From positions 186,001 to 250,000 of the forward strand of contig NZ_JPZL01000002.1 of the NCBI RefSeq assembly GCF_000759345.1: DNA of 64,000 bases. Reading direction: 5' to 3'. Of this stretch, positions 48,005 through 56,661 are shown in pieces. The notes under the pieces were generated by a model. It did no database searches and had not been told where the DNA came from. It was given only the letters and a program-made list of their open reading frames with translations. The stretch comes from Litchfieldella xinjiangensis. Lineage in GTDB: Bacteria; Pseudomonadota; Gammaproteobacteria; Pseudomonadales; Halomonadaceae. A program made the position numbers and the translations under genes. Each line of letters begins with the position of its first letter. Position 1 is the stretch's first letter.

Positions 48005-49705
48005 ATGCACAGTGCCCCGCAACGCCTGCCGGTAACGGCCTCCCTCGACGACCCTCTCTACTACCTGACGAACTTTCGTTTCGTATTGGCATGGGTCGTC
48101 GAACGCTACCCCGATCTGCTCGATGCGGGGGAGCACCATTTCGTCTCTACCTTCGAGGCCTTGCCTCAGCCCGCGCAGGCGTTGTTGGTCCGCATGGTCA
48201 TGCGCAAGGGAACCCGGTTCCGTACCGCCAAGCTGCGCTATGCCGAGATTGGCGAACCCGAGGCGGCCCTGGCGCCGCTGGTCGCGCTGGGTTGGGTGGA
48301 TGCCGATCCCGAGCTCGACCTGGCCGACCTGTTTGGTGTGCTGACCAAGGCCGAGATGATCCAGGCCCTGAGTGACGAGATCGCTGCACTCGGGATATCG
48401 CCCAAGCAGGGCAAGGCGGTGCTGTTCGAGGCCTTGGCCCCCGAAGAGCTCGCCCCGCGTGGTTACGCCCAGTGGTGGCCCGCAGTGCCGGATCGTGTCG
48501 TCGATGTTCGGCTGATGGAGACCTGCGACCGGCTGCGGCTGATGTTCTTTGGCAATCTTCGCCAGGACTGGGCCGAGTTCGTGCTCACCGAGCTTGGCCT
48601 GCAACGCTTCGAACAGGTCGGGTTCCTGCCCGAGTCGCGGGCCTTCCAGGCGCGGGATGAAGTGGATGCCTACCTGCATCTGCATCGCCTGCGCGAGCGC
48701 TTCGAGGCTGGTGAGCCGTTGCGTGCGCTCTGGGCCGAGGTGCCGACGACCCCCCCTGACAATGCCTGGCTGGCGACACGCCGGGGCAAGTTGCTCTACC
48801 GGCTGGCGAGGGAAGCCGAGCGGCAGGGCGATAACGAGATGGCGGAGGCGATCTACCCGGCGTGCCTGCATCCCGAGGCGCGGGTGCGCTACCTGCGCCT
48901 GCTTGAGCGTCAGGGAGCGTTCGATGCGGCCTATCCTCTGGTCAGGGCCGCCTACGAGGCCCCCGCCAATGAGGCTGAACGCCAGGCACTCACCCGGTTG
49001 ATGCCCCGCGTGTGCAAGCGCCTGGGAATCATGCCCCCTCCGACGGCGCCCGCCCCGCGTATAGAGCGCATCGACCTGACGCTGCCCCAGCCTGTCGGCG
49101 GCAGTGTCGAAGGGGCGGTGTGCGAGCATCTGTCCACCGATGACGCCCCGGTGCGCTATGTCGAGAATACGCTGCTCGGCGGATTGTTCGGCCTGCTTTG
49201 CTGGCGCGCAATCTTCGCGCCGTTGCCCGGCGCTTTCTTCCATCCCTTTCATGGCGCGCCTGCGGATCTAGGTCGCGAGGATTTCGTCAGCCGCCGGCGC
49301 GAGTTGTTCACGGCATGTCTTGCCGAACTCGACGACGGACGTTATCAGGCAACCATTCGCGAGACGTGGCAAGCCAAGTACGGCCTGGCTTCGCCCTTCG
49401 TGCATTGGGGGGTTCTCGACGAAACGCTGCTGGAACAGGCGCTCGCGTGCCTGCCCGCGGCTGACCTCAAGGCCTGCTTCCTGCGTTTGCTCGACGACAT
49501 CAAGGCCAACCGTGCCGGGCTGCCTGACCTGATCCAGCTGTGGCCCGATCAGCAGCGTTACCGATTGATCGAGGTGAAGGGGCCGGGGGATCGCCTGCAG
49601 GACAACCAACGCCGCTGGCTGGCGCATTTCACCCAGCACGGCATGCCGGTGGCGGTCTGTTATGTTCAGTGGCAGGACCGCCGGGAACCGCAGGCCGCTA
49701 CGTGA
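48005..49705 (+). CDS. VRR-NUC domain nuclease, FAN1-like
   Basis: This 566-residue protein has a C-terminal VRR-NUC domain with the active-site pattern PDLIQ, then RYRLIEVKGPGDRLQDNQRRWL (about residues 515-545). The preceding helical region (YYLTNFRFVLAWVVERYPDLL, the SAP-like stretch at about 110-140, and a TPR-like part) matches bacterial FAN1 homologues. FAN1 cleaves 5' flaps and unhooks DNA interstrand crosslinks. It is followed by a helicase gene overlapping by 4 bases, which strengthens a joint repair role. Identification is by motif and layout. Confidence 0.9.
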   Translation: MHSAPQRLPVTASLDDPLYYLTNFRFVLAWVVERYPDLLDAGEHHFVSTFEALPQPAQALLVRMVMRKGTRFRTAKLRYAEIGEPEAALAPLVALGWVDADPELDLADLFGVLTKAEMIQALSDEIAALGISPKQGKAVLFEALAPEELAPRGYAQWWPAVPDRVVDVRLMETCDRLRLMFFGNLRQDWAEFVLTELGLQRFEQVGFLPESRAFQARDEVDAYLHLHRLRERFEAGEPLRALWAEVPTTPPDNAWLATRRGKLLYRLAREAERQGDNEMAEAIYPACLHPEARVRYLRLLERQGAFDAAYPLVRAAYEAPANEAERQALTRLMPRVCKRLGIMPPPTAPAPRIERIDLTLPQPVGGSVEGAVCEHLSTDDAPVRYVENTLLGGLFGLLCWRAIFAPLPGAFFHPFHGAPADLGREDFVSRRRELFTACLAELDDGRYQATIRETWQAKYGLASPFVHWGVLDETLLEQALACLPAADLKACFLRLLDDIKANRAGLPDLIQLWPDQQRYRLIEVKGPGDRLQDNQRRWLAHFTQHGMPVAVCYVQWQDRREPQAAT

Positions 49706-51996
49706 CCTACCGGATTGCCGTACGTGCCCTGTGCGAGTTCACCGCCCGTGAAGGCGACCTCGACCATCGCTTCACTCCGTCGCCCAGCGCCCAGGAAGGT
49801 ATCGCCGGCCATACGTTGATTGCCGAGCGGCGGCGAGCCGAGGCCGGTGCCGAAGGCTATGAAACCGAGGTGGCACTGAGCGGCGACTACGGCCTGTTGC
49901 GGGTGAGCGGGCGCGCCGACGGGTACGATCCGCGGCGCCAGTGCCTGGAGGAGGTCAAGACCCACCGCGGCAGCCTGGAACGCATGGGCGATAACCAGCG
50001 CGCACTGCACTGGGCTCAGGTACGTGTCTACGGTGCGCTTTTGTGTCGTGAGCGCGGGCTCGACAGCGTCACCCTGGCCCTGGTCTACCTGGATATCGCC
50101 ACGGGCCGCGAGACACGCCTGACCGAGTCGGCGACCGCGCTGCAGCTCGAGACGTTCTTTACGCGTCAGTGCGAGCGCTTCCTGGCCTGGGCCGAGCAGG
50201 AAGCCGCTCACCGACAGGCGCGGGATGCGGCACTCCACTCATTGCGCTTTCCTTTCGCCGATTTTCGTCATGGCCAGCGGCCATTGTCGGAAGCTGTCTA
50301 CAAGGCGGTCAGCACGCAACGCCATCTGATGATCCAGGCCCCGACCGGCATCGGCAAGACGCTGGGCACCCTGTTCCCGATGCTCGTTGCCATGCCGCGC
50401 CATGCACTCGACCGGGTGTTCTTCCTGACCATGAAAACCACCGGGCGGCGACTGGCGCTCGAGGCCGCCGAGAAATTGGGACATGGCGAAGGGGAGCAAG
50501 GGCTGCCGCTGCGGGTGCTCGAGTTGATCGCTCGCGACAGGGCGTGCGAGCACCCGGGGACGGCGTGCCATGGCGAGGCCTGTCCATTGGCACGTGGCTT
50601 CTATGACCGGCTGCCGGCGGCACGCCAGGCCGCCGTCGATCGGGGCGGGGTCCTCGATCAGGCCGCCCTGCGCGAGGTGGCGCTGGCCCACGATATCTGC
50701 CCGTATTACCTGGGGCAGGAGCTGGCACGCTGGAGCGATCTGGTCGTCGGCGACGTCAATCACTACTTCGATATGAATGCCATGTTGTTCGCCTTGAGCC
50801 AGGTCAACGGCTGGCGGGTAGGGGTGCTGGTCGACGAGGCCCATAACCTGGTGGAGCGTGCGCGGGGCATGTATAGCGCCACGCTGGAGCAGCAGCGCGT
50901 CAACGCCCTGCGACGCCACGCCCCATCGGTGATCGCCAAGCCGTTGGGCCGTGTGGCGCGACGCTGGAATGAAATGCTCAAGGAAGCGGCCAACGCCTCA
51001 GGGGAGACCGCCGAGCCTGACGACTACCAGGTACTGGCTGCCCTTCCTCAGCGCTTGCTGATGGCCTTGCAACAGGCGGCCTCCACGATTACCGATTACC
51101 TCGCCGAGCAGCCTGCCGGCGACGTGGCGGGGCTCACCGATTTTCTGTTCGAGGCCTTGCATGTTTGCCGACTGGCGGAGCGCTTCGGCGGCCATTCGAT
51201 CTGCGACGTGACACGCCATGCCCGCGGCCGGGCGGTACTGACCTTGCGCAACGTGGTTCCCGCCGATTTCCTGGCGCCGCGGTTGGCAGCTACGCACGCG
51301 GCCGTGCTGTTCTCGGCCACGCTGGGGCCGGCCGAGTACTATCGCGACCTGTTGGGCTTGCCCTGTGAGGCACCGTGGCTCGAAGTCGATTCACCGTTTG
51401 CGGCACACCAGCTCGAGGTACGCCTCGCCCAGGGGATCTCGACACGCTTTCGAGATCGCGAGCGCTCGATAGCACCGATCGTGGCCACGCTGGCCGAGCA
51501 GTATCGATGCCGTCCCGGCAATTATCTCGCTTTCTTCAGCAGCTTCGCCTATCTCGACGCGGTGGTCAGCCACTTTACCGAGGCCCACCCCGATGTGCCG
51601 GTCTGGACACAGCGACGCGGCATGCAGGAGGCGGCGCGCCAGGCCTTCATCGATGGCTTCGTTCCCGGGGGCTGCGGCATCGGCTTCGCCGTGCTGGGGG
51701 GGGCCTTTGCCGAAGGCATCGATCTCCCCGGCGACCGCCTGATCGGCGCGTTCGTCGCCACGCTCGGCATGCCTCCCTTCGATGCGGTCAACGAGCAGCT
51801 CAGGCAGCGTATGCAGGCACGTTTCGGACGCGGATACGATTACACCTATCATCTCCCCGGCCTGACCAAGGTGGTGCAAGCGGCAGGGCGCGTGATCCGT
51901 AGCCCCGATGATCGGGGGGTCGTCGTATTGATCGACGACCGCTTCGCCCGGACCGACGTTCAGGTCTTGCTGCCACGCTGGTGGCGGGATTCCTAG
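49702..51996 (+). CDS. Nuclease-helicase fusion: PD-(D/E)XK domain plus XPD/DinG-type helicase
   Basis: The 764-residue product begins at a GTG overlapping the upstream stop (GTGA); the open frame runs further but has no good start. The N-terminal ~160 residues have a Cas4/PDDEXK-like pattern (GRADGYDPRRQCLEEVKT, QRALHWAQVRVYGALL). A superfamily 2 helicase of the XPD/DinG type follows, with Walker A QAPTGIGKT, DEAH box VLVDEAHN, and four cysteines (ACEH, TACHG, EACPL, DICPYY) fit for an Fe-S cluster. Motif VI is in KVVQAAGRVIRSPDDRG. It would unwind and probably cut branched or damaged DNA. The overlap with the FAN1-like gene implies joint translation. Confidence 0.9.
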   Translation: MTYRIAVRALCEFTAREGDLDHRFTPSPSAQEGIAGHTLIAERRRAEAGAEGYETEVALSGDYGLLRVSGRADGYDPRRQCLEEVKTHRGSLERMGDNQRALHWAQVRVYGALLCRERGLDSVTLALVYLDIATGRETRLTESATALQLETFFTRQCERFLAWAEQEAAHRQARDAALHSLRFPFADFRHGQRPLSEAVYKAVSTQRHLMIQAPTGIGKTLGTLFPMLVAMPRHALDRVFFLTMKTTGRRLALEAAEKLGHGEGEQGLPLRVLELIARDRACEHPGTACHGEACPLARGFYDRLPAARQAAVDRGGVLDQAALREVALAHDICPYYLGQELARWSDLVVGDVNHYFDMNAMLFALSQVNGWRVGVLVDEAHNLVERARGMYSATLEQQRVNALRRHAPSVIAKPLGRVARRWNEMLKEAANASGETAEPDDYQVLAALPQRLLMALQQAASTITDYLAEQPAGDVAGLTDFLFEALHVCRLAERFGGHSICDVTRHARGRAVLTLRNVVPADFLAPRLAATHAAVLFSATLGPAEYYRDLLGLPCEAPWLEVDSPFAAHQLEVRLAQGISTRFRDRERSIAPIVATLAEQYRCRPGNYLAFFSSFAYLDAVVSHFTEAHPDVPVWTQRRGMQEAARQAFIDGFVPGGCGIGFAVLGGAFAEGIDLPGDRLIGAFVATLGMPPFDAVNEQLRQRMQARFGRGYDYTYHLPGLTKVVQAAGRVIRSPDDRGVVVLIDDRFARTDVQVLLPRWWRDS

Positions 51997-52026
51997 CGTC
52001 ACGGCAGGTAGGCCGTCGGTTATCGT

Positions 52027-53859
52027 CTAACGGTCCTCCTTGCGAGTTTTTTTACCGTGTGGGACGCGCGTGGCCACTTCCTTGTCCGTTTCGTACAAGG
52101 TTTCCAGTTCCTGTGCCGCTTCCTGCACGGTCTGGATCATCTTCTTCTCGTTACCAAAGACCTCGAGCTGTCTCAGCAAGACCTCTTCATCATGGGCGCG
52201 AAAGGTATCGACGGTGTGCTGCGCCTTGTCGTCGGGGATACCCAGCGTCCGCAGCGCATCGCGGGTCATTTCCAGGCTGGCCGGAAGCAGTTCCCTGACC
52301 ATGTGGGTCACGCCGGCACGCATCAGCAGGTGCGCGTGGTAGCGATTGCGCGCGCGGGCCAGGATGCGCAGATGGGGGAATTGCCGCTTGACCTGATTGA
52401 CGATGCGCATCGAGGCCTCGGGGTCGCCCACGGCCACTACCAACACCCGGGCTTGGCCGGCCCCGGCGGCACTCAGCAGGTCGATACGGGCGGCGTCGCC
52501 GAAATAGACCTTGTTGCCGTAACGCCGTACGAAATCTACCTGGTCGGCATTGAAGTCGAGGATGGTATAGGGGATCTCAAGCCCTTGGAGTGCACGGCCC
52601 ATGATCTGTCCAAAGCGGCCAAAGCCGGCAATGATGATCTGAGGCGAATCATCGACAGGATGATCGAAGTCGCGATCTTTCGGCCGGGAGGAGGGGACGA
52701 ACCAGGGGCGCACCCATTTGACGTGAGCCATGAACAGGGCGGGTGTGGTGGCCATGGATAACGAAATGGCCAGTACCAGCAGACTCAGCATCTCATCGCC
52801 GATCAGGGCAACGGCGCCTGCTGCCGTCAGAACCACGAAACCGAACTCACCGCCCTGAGAGAGCAGAACCCCCAGGTTGGCCGACTCTTGCCAGCTGTTA
52901 CCGTAGAGGCGCGAGGCCAGGACCATGCTCGCGCCTTTCACCGCCAATAGCGCCAGGGTCACGGCCAGTATCGTCTGGGGACGTTCAACGAGCAGGTCGA
53001 GTTCGGCGGTCATGCCCACCGCCATGAAGAACAGACCCAGCAACAGGCCACGGTAAGGCTCGATGTCCGCCTCGATATTGTGACGATATTCCGAGTCGGC
53101 GAGCAGTACGCCGGCAATGAAGGCGCCCATGGCCATCGACAATCCCGCCTGATTCATCAGCAGGGCGGAGCCGATGACCACCAGCAGGGTAGTCCCGGCG
53201 AAAACCTCTCGGCTGCGGGTACTCGCCACGATGCGGTACAGCGGACGCAGCAGGTACCGCCCGCCCACGATCAATCCGAGGAAGGCGCCAATGGTAAGCA
53301 ATAACTCGCGAACCAGGGGAAGAAGGCCATTTTCCAGTAGCGAGTCCCCGGCAAGGATAGGCAGCATGGCCAACACCGGGATCGCTGCCATGTCCTGAAA
53401 CAGCAACAGGGCAAAGGCGTTGCGCCCATGCCGGGTCTGGAGTTCCTTGCGCTCGCCGAGCAGTTGCAACACCAGGGGGGTAGAACATAGCCCCAGGCTG
53501 AACCCCACCACCAAGGCCGTGGACGGGGCCAACCCCAGCCACCAGCCGCCCAAGGCCAGCAGGGTAGTGGTGATCAGCAACTGGAGGCTGCCGAAACCGA
53601 AGACAGCCTTGCGCATCAATTTCAGCCGGCGGGGCTTGAGCTCCAGGCCGATCACGAACAGCAGGAACACGATCCCGACCTGGGAAAATTGCAGCACGGC
53701 CTCGGCATCGCCGACCAGGCCCAGCATGGAGGGGCCGATCAGCACGCCGGCAAGCAGGTAACCGAGCACCTCGCCAAGCCCAGACCACTTGACCAGCGGC
53801 ACGATCAGCACCGCGGCTATGAGGAAGATCAGAGCGTTATAGAGAAAGTCGACGGCCAA
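52027..53859 (-). CDS. Monovalent cation:proton antiporter, KefB/KefC type
   Basis: This 610-residue protein has an N-terminal CPA2 antiporter domain of about 12 helices (residues ~1-380, with GYLLAGVLIGPSMLG and QGGEFGFVVLTAAG). A cytosolic RCK/TrkA-N domain follows (IIIAGFGRFGQIMGRALQG, then YFGDAARIDLLSAAGA). This is the architecture of glutathione-gated potassium efflux systems. Sensing of glutathione adducts is not shown, and no KefF/G partner is adjacent. I chose the TTG at 53859, with GGAGG six bases upstream, because sequence before it is not protein-like. A lipoprotein gene lies 56 bases upstream on the same strand. Confidence 0.92.
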   Translation of the reverse strand: MAVDFLYNALIFLIAAVLIVPLVKWSGLGEVLGYLLAGVLIGPSMLGLVGDAEAVLQFSQVGIVFLLFVIGLELKPRRLKLMRKAVFGFGSLQLLITTTLLALGGWWLGLAPSTALVVGFSLGLCSTPLVLQLLGERKELQTRHGRNAFALLLFQDMAAIPVLAMLPILAGDSLLENGLLPLVRELLLTIGAFLGLIVGGRYLLRPLYRIVASTRSREVFAGTTLLVVIGSALLMNQAGLSMAMGAFIAGVLLADSEYRHNIEADIEPYRGLLLGLFFMAVGMTAELDLLVERPQTILAVTLALLAVKGASMVLASRLYGNSWQESANLGVLLSQGGEFGFVVLTAAGAVALIGDEMLSLLVLAISLSMATTPALFMAHVKWVRPWFVPSSRPKDRDFDHPVDDSPQIIIAGFGRFGQIMGRALQGLEIPYTILDFNADQVDFVRRYGNKVYFGDAARIDLLSAAGAGQARVLVVAVGDPEASMRIVNQVKRQFPHLRILARARNRYHAHLLMRAGVTHMVRELLPASLEMTRDALRTLGIPDDKAQHTVDTFRAHDEEVLLRQLEVFGNEKKMIQTVQEAAQELETLYETDKEVATRVPHGKKTRKEDR

Positions 53860-53915
53860 GCGGTGCCTCCGGTGGTGGAAAGGGGCGCAACGAGATTCTG
53901 GAAAGCGCTGGGATG

Positions 53916-54473
53916 CTAGAGGCAGGTGCCATCCACCTGGACGCCTCGCCCACAATGGTAACGAGTCTCGAGACTCTCGATGAACCAGCCGCGGCGATCC
54001 TCGCGCATCCACAGGCGGTAGTCACGGCCGCGAACGGCATCGTCCTGATAGCCCCAGAGCATGATGATGCCGATGGCACGATCCTCTTCCTGCCATATCC
54101 GCTGGGTCTGTTCCCAGTGGTCCTGTCCCAATGAATCCATCAGTGACAGCGCCTCCAGGCTCGCCACGAGCAACGCCCCAGGCGAAGCGTAGCGCTGGCC
54201 GATCGAAGAGAGCGAGACGGGGGTCGGGTGCGGCGCTTCATGCCAGGCCGTGGTTCCCGGGTCCAGACTGCTTTCAGGGGGAAGCAGATCCTCGTAGGCG
54301 GCAAGACGTGGCTGACCCTCCAGCCCCTCAAGGCTCCATAGGGCGGGTGCATACTCGGCAGTCGGTGGGTCCGGATAGGGCATCATGTCGACCTGGGGGG
54401 TGCGCGGCAGGCTACAGCCGGCGAGCAGGACAAGACCGGTCAGTACCGAAGTCCAGCATAGACGATGAAGCAT
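53916..54473 (-). CDS. Lipoprotein of unknown function
   Basis: This 185-residue protein has a signal peptide ending in the lipobox LLAGC (Cys20), so it is likely lipid-anchored in the envelope. The mature part is acidic, has proline-rich stretches and tryptophans, and ends in YHCGRGVQVDGTCL, which offers a possible disulfide. I do not recognise a domain. It may share a transcript with the antiporter gene 56 bases downstream. Confidence 0.78.
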   Translation of the reverse strand: MLHRLCWTSVLTGLVLLAGCSLPRTPQVDMMPYPDPPTAEYAPALWSLEGLEGQPRLAAYEDLLPPESSLDPGTTAWHEAPHPTPVSLSSIGQRYASPGALLVASLEALSLMDSLGQDHWEQTQRIWQEEDRAIGIIMLWGYQDDAVRGRDYRLWMREDRRGWFIESLETRYHCGRGVQVDGTCL

Positions 54474-54649
54474 GGTGGATCCTTGGAGTCCGTTCGGATG
54501 TGCTCTAACGCTAGTTGAAAGCGGTAGTCTCTACCATCTCGTGTTGGCTAGATAACGGCTCGTGACGGCAATCAAGCGGTTTCGTTTTAAACCAAGCGCT
54601 TCTATCCTGACGACAGGATGCTTTACACAACGGCAAAGGAGTATGCGAT

Positions 54650-54829
54650 ATGGGTATCGAAGTAGGTGGTCTGCTGAGTCTGATTTGGCTGATTATCCTT
54701 ATCTGGGCCATCGTCAAGGTCGTCAAGAGTCCGGCCGGAGGCCTGGCGAAGGTTCTCTGGATTCTCGTACTGCTGATCTTTCCGCTGGTCGGCCTGATCA
54801 TATGGTTGATATTCGGACCCAAAGGCTAG
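54650..54829 (+). CDS. Small PLDc_N-type membrane protein
   Basis: This 59-residue protein has an AAGGAG ribosome binding site eight bases upstream. It has two hydrophobic helices (about 7-22 and 33-55) separated by VVKSPAGGLAK. The end, LIFPLVGLIIWLIFGPKG, is the hallmark of the PLDc_N (phospholipase D nuclease N-terminal) family of short membrane proteins and leader domains. Members are often stress- or envelope-related, and no function can be assigned. A bidirectional terminator follows. Confidence 0.88.
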   Translation: MGIEVGGLLSLIWLIILIWAIVKVVKSPAGGLAKVLWILVLLIFPLVGLIIWLIFGPKG

Positions 54830-54858
54830 ATTGAAACCCTTATAGGGAAGCGGAAACC

Positions 54859-54892
54859 AAAAAAGGGCGAGCTTTTTAGCTCGCCCTTTTTA
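54859..54892. terminator. Bidirectional terminator
   Basis: AAAAAAGGGCGAGCT (54859-54873) is the inverse of AGCTCGCCCTTTTTA (54878-54892) around four T. A-runs and T-runs flank the stem on both sides, so it can end transcripts from the PLDc_N gene and from the PRC-barrel gene on the other strand. Confidence 0.88.
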
Positions 54893-54915
54893 TTCTCACG
54901 ATAAGTGAAATACGA

Positions 54916-55335
54916 TCAATTGGCCTGGTTGGTCTCGTATTCTGGCGCGTTTTCCAACCGTTCACGATCCACATCGGAGCGTACGGTATAGCTGCCGTTT
55001 TCACCTTCCTGAGTGAGTTCGACCGAATCCCAGGAGAGGGCAACATCCTTCTGGCCTATCCCCAGGAAGCCACCGACGCCGACCACGACCGCCTGCGCCT
55101 GGCCTTGCTCGTTCAGCACCAGATCGCTGATGGTACCGATGTTCTCGTTGTCACCGGATTGCGTTTCGACGTTGCTACCGATAAGGGTTTCGGCATTGAC
55201 GGCATTGTTTGGCTGATTGGTCATGAAAGCATCGCCGCCTTGCTCGCCGGATTTATCCTCATTGGCAATAGCGGCTCCCGCCAGCATGGCCGGTAGAATC
55301 AATGAACCTAGCGTAAGAGTAATGGGCTTCTTCAT
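54916..55335 (-). CDS. Secreted PRC-barrel protein
   Basis: This 139-residue protein has a Sec signal peptide (MKKPITLTLGSLILPAMLAGAAIA, cleavage near residue 25). A PRC-barrel-like domain follows: LIGSNVETQSGDNENIGTISDLVLNEQGQAQAVVVGVGGFLGIGQKDVALSWDSVEL. Such periplasmic single-domain proteins are common, but their function is unknown. AAGGAG lies upstream. A larger related protein is encoded at 59045-59815. Confidence 0.85.
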   Translation of the reverse strand: MKKPITLTLGSLILPAMLAGAAIANEDKSGEQGGDAFMTNQPNNAVNAETLIGSNVETQSGDNENIGTISDLVLNEQGQAQAVVVGVGGFLGIGQKDVALSWDSVELTQEGENGSYTVRSDVDRERLENAPEYETNQAN

Positions 55336-55523
55336 GGGTTTCTCCTTTCGGTATCTCCGACAACCCTTGATTCAGGAAGTCCTGTTAAATGACGTGGTAA
55401 AAGAAACCTCGTAAGGCATTTTTTACGCTAGTTCAGGCAGTAAATGGGGTCAATCGAGCAGGCGTAGCATAAGCGGGATGATCAGGAAATGAAATGTAGC
55501 CAGATGTGTGTAATTAAATACAA

Positions 55524-55549
55524 AAGCCCCACCTCGCTGGGTGGGGCTT
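55524..55549 (-). terminator. Minus-strand terminator of the 42-residue gene
   Basis: AAGCCCCACC (55524-55533) and GGTGGGGCTT (55540-55549) form a perfect ten-base stem. In the minus direction it is followed by a T-rich tract (TTGTATTT). It lies 45 bases after the small gene on that strand. Confidence 0.75.
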
Positions 55550-55593
55550 CGAATCATTGTTGGCGCGCCTGGCTACTCGGGTAGGCCCGCTGG

Positions 55594-55722
55594 CTACTCA
55601 GATAAGCCTGATTGCGCAGGCGCCTTGTAGTGGCCGGGTACCGTGACCTTTTCCCCATTGGGTAGATCGCGCACATGCGTGGGAACGTAGACACGCTTGA
55701 TGACACTCTTTGACTTGGCCAT
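55594..55722 (-). CDS. Small basic protein of unknown function
   Basis: This 42-residue frame has a GGGAGGGG ribosome binding site about ten bases upstream and a terminator downstream, so it is a plausible independent gene. The product is basic at its N-terminus (MAKSKSVIKRVYVPTH), continues through LPNGEKVTVPGHYKAP and ends in QSGLSE. It is soluble-looking with no helix or cysteines. I do not recognise it. A short duplicated sequence (TGGCTACTC) lies at its 3' end. Confidence 0.6.
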   Translation of the reverse strand: MAKSKSVIKRVYVPTHVRDLPNGEKVTVPGHYKAPAQSGLSE

Positions 55723-55914
55723 ACGATGAATCCCCTCCCGATTACCTCGTGCCAGCCTTAACGTTATGCCTCTCCCGGCTCGGGTTCAAGCCCGGTTGTG
55801 CCACCGGCTCAGGTTATTTCAGCGCTTGGCGGCGGCTGGCGTCAGCTTGACCGGACCGTATCTCCTGACGATAGTGAAACCAGAACGGACGCTTTCTCTC
55901 TCAACGACGGTCAT

Positions 55915-56661
55915 ATGGATATGTTCACGTCGCTCTCGCATCGTCGGCTCACCGATGAGCTGATGGACGATCCTGCGATCGATGCCAGACAGCACCGCAC
56001 AGCCCTGCGTGGTTTGCGGCGTATCAACGTCGCGAGCCGTACGACGGCGGCCTTGTGGCCTTCCATTCGTGCCATTGCCGAGCGCCGGCAGTATCGCCGC
56101 CTGAGCCTTCTCGACATTGCCACCGGGGGTGGGGATGTCGCTATCGACCTGGCACGACGGGCCAGGCAAGAGGGCATGGAACTGGATGTGGCAGCTTGCG
56201 ATATCAGCCCGACGGCACTGGCCTACGCACAGCAGCAGGCCGAGCGGGCGGGTGTGTCAGTGCGCTTCTTTCAGTGGGATGCCCTCACCGAGACGTTGCC
56301 GGAATCCTACGACATCGTGACCTCGACGCTTTTCCTGCATCACCTCGAAGCACGGGATATCGTGAGCTTGTTGAGAACGCTGTCGCGTCAGACCGATCAC
56401 CTGGTCGTCAGTGACCTGTTGCGAACCCGGGTCGGCTATGGCCTGGCGTACCTTGGCACACGCTTGCTATCGGCCTCGCCCGTGGTCCATGAAGATGGCC
56501 TGAAATCGGTGCGTGCCGCACTGACCTTGCCCGAGGCGCGCACATTGGCCAGTGAAGCGGGGCTCCAGGGGGCCCATTTCGAGACGCACTGGCCCAGTCG
56601 CTTTCGTTTGACCTGGTCACGCAATGCCACGGCGTCAGGACGCCTGAGGCACGATACATGA
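55915..56661 (+). CDS. SAM-dependent methyltransferase in the type III PKS cassette
   Basis: This class I methyltransferase of 248 residues has motif I LLDIATGGGDVAIDLA (about 62-77), the acidic residue in VAACDIS, and a DIVTSTLFLHHL motif. Helices typical of quinone/phenol methyltransferases follow. The open frame continues 39 codons upstream, but the ATG at 55915 gives a typical N-terminus. Its ribosome binding site is weak. It overlaps the oxidoreductase gene by ATGA, so it probably methylates the polyketide product made by this cassette. Confidence 0.86.
   Translation: MDMFTSLSHRRLTDELMDDPAIDARQHRTALRGLRRINVASRTTAALWPSIRAIAERRQYRRLSLLDIATGGGDVAIDLARRARQEGMELDVAACDISPTALAYAQQQAERAGVSVRFFQWDALTETLPESYDIVTSTLFLHHLEARDIVSLLRTLSRQTDHLVVSDLLRTRVGYGLAYLGTRLLSASPVVHEDGLKSVRAALTLPEARTLASEAGLQGAHFETHWPSRFRLTWSRNATASGRLRHDT

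Noticed and set aside
49540-49701. 54-codon N-terminal extension of the helicase frame
   Set aside because: It overlaps the VRR-NUC active-site codons. The GTGA junction at 49702 gives a natural start.
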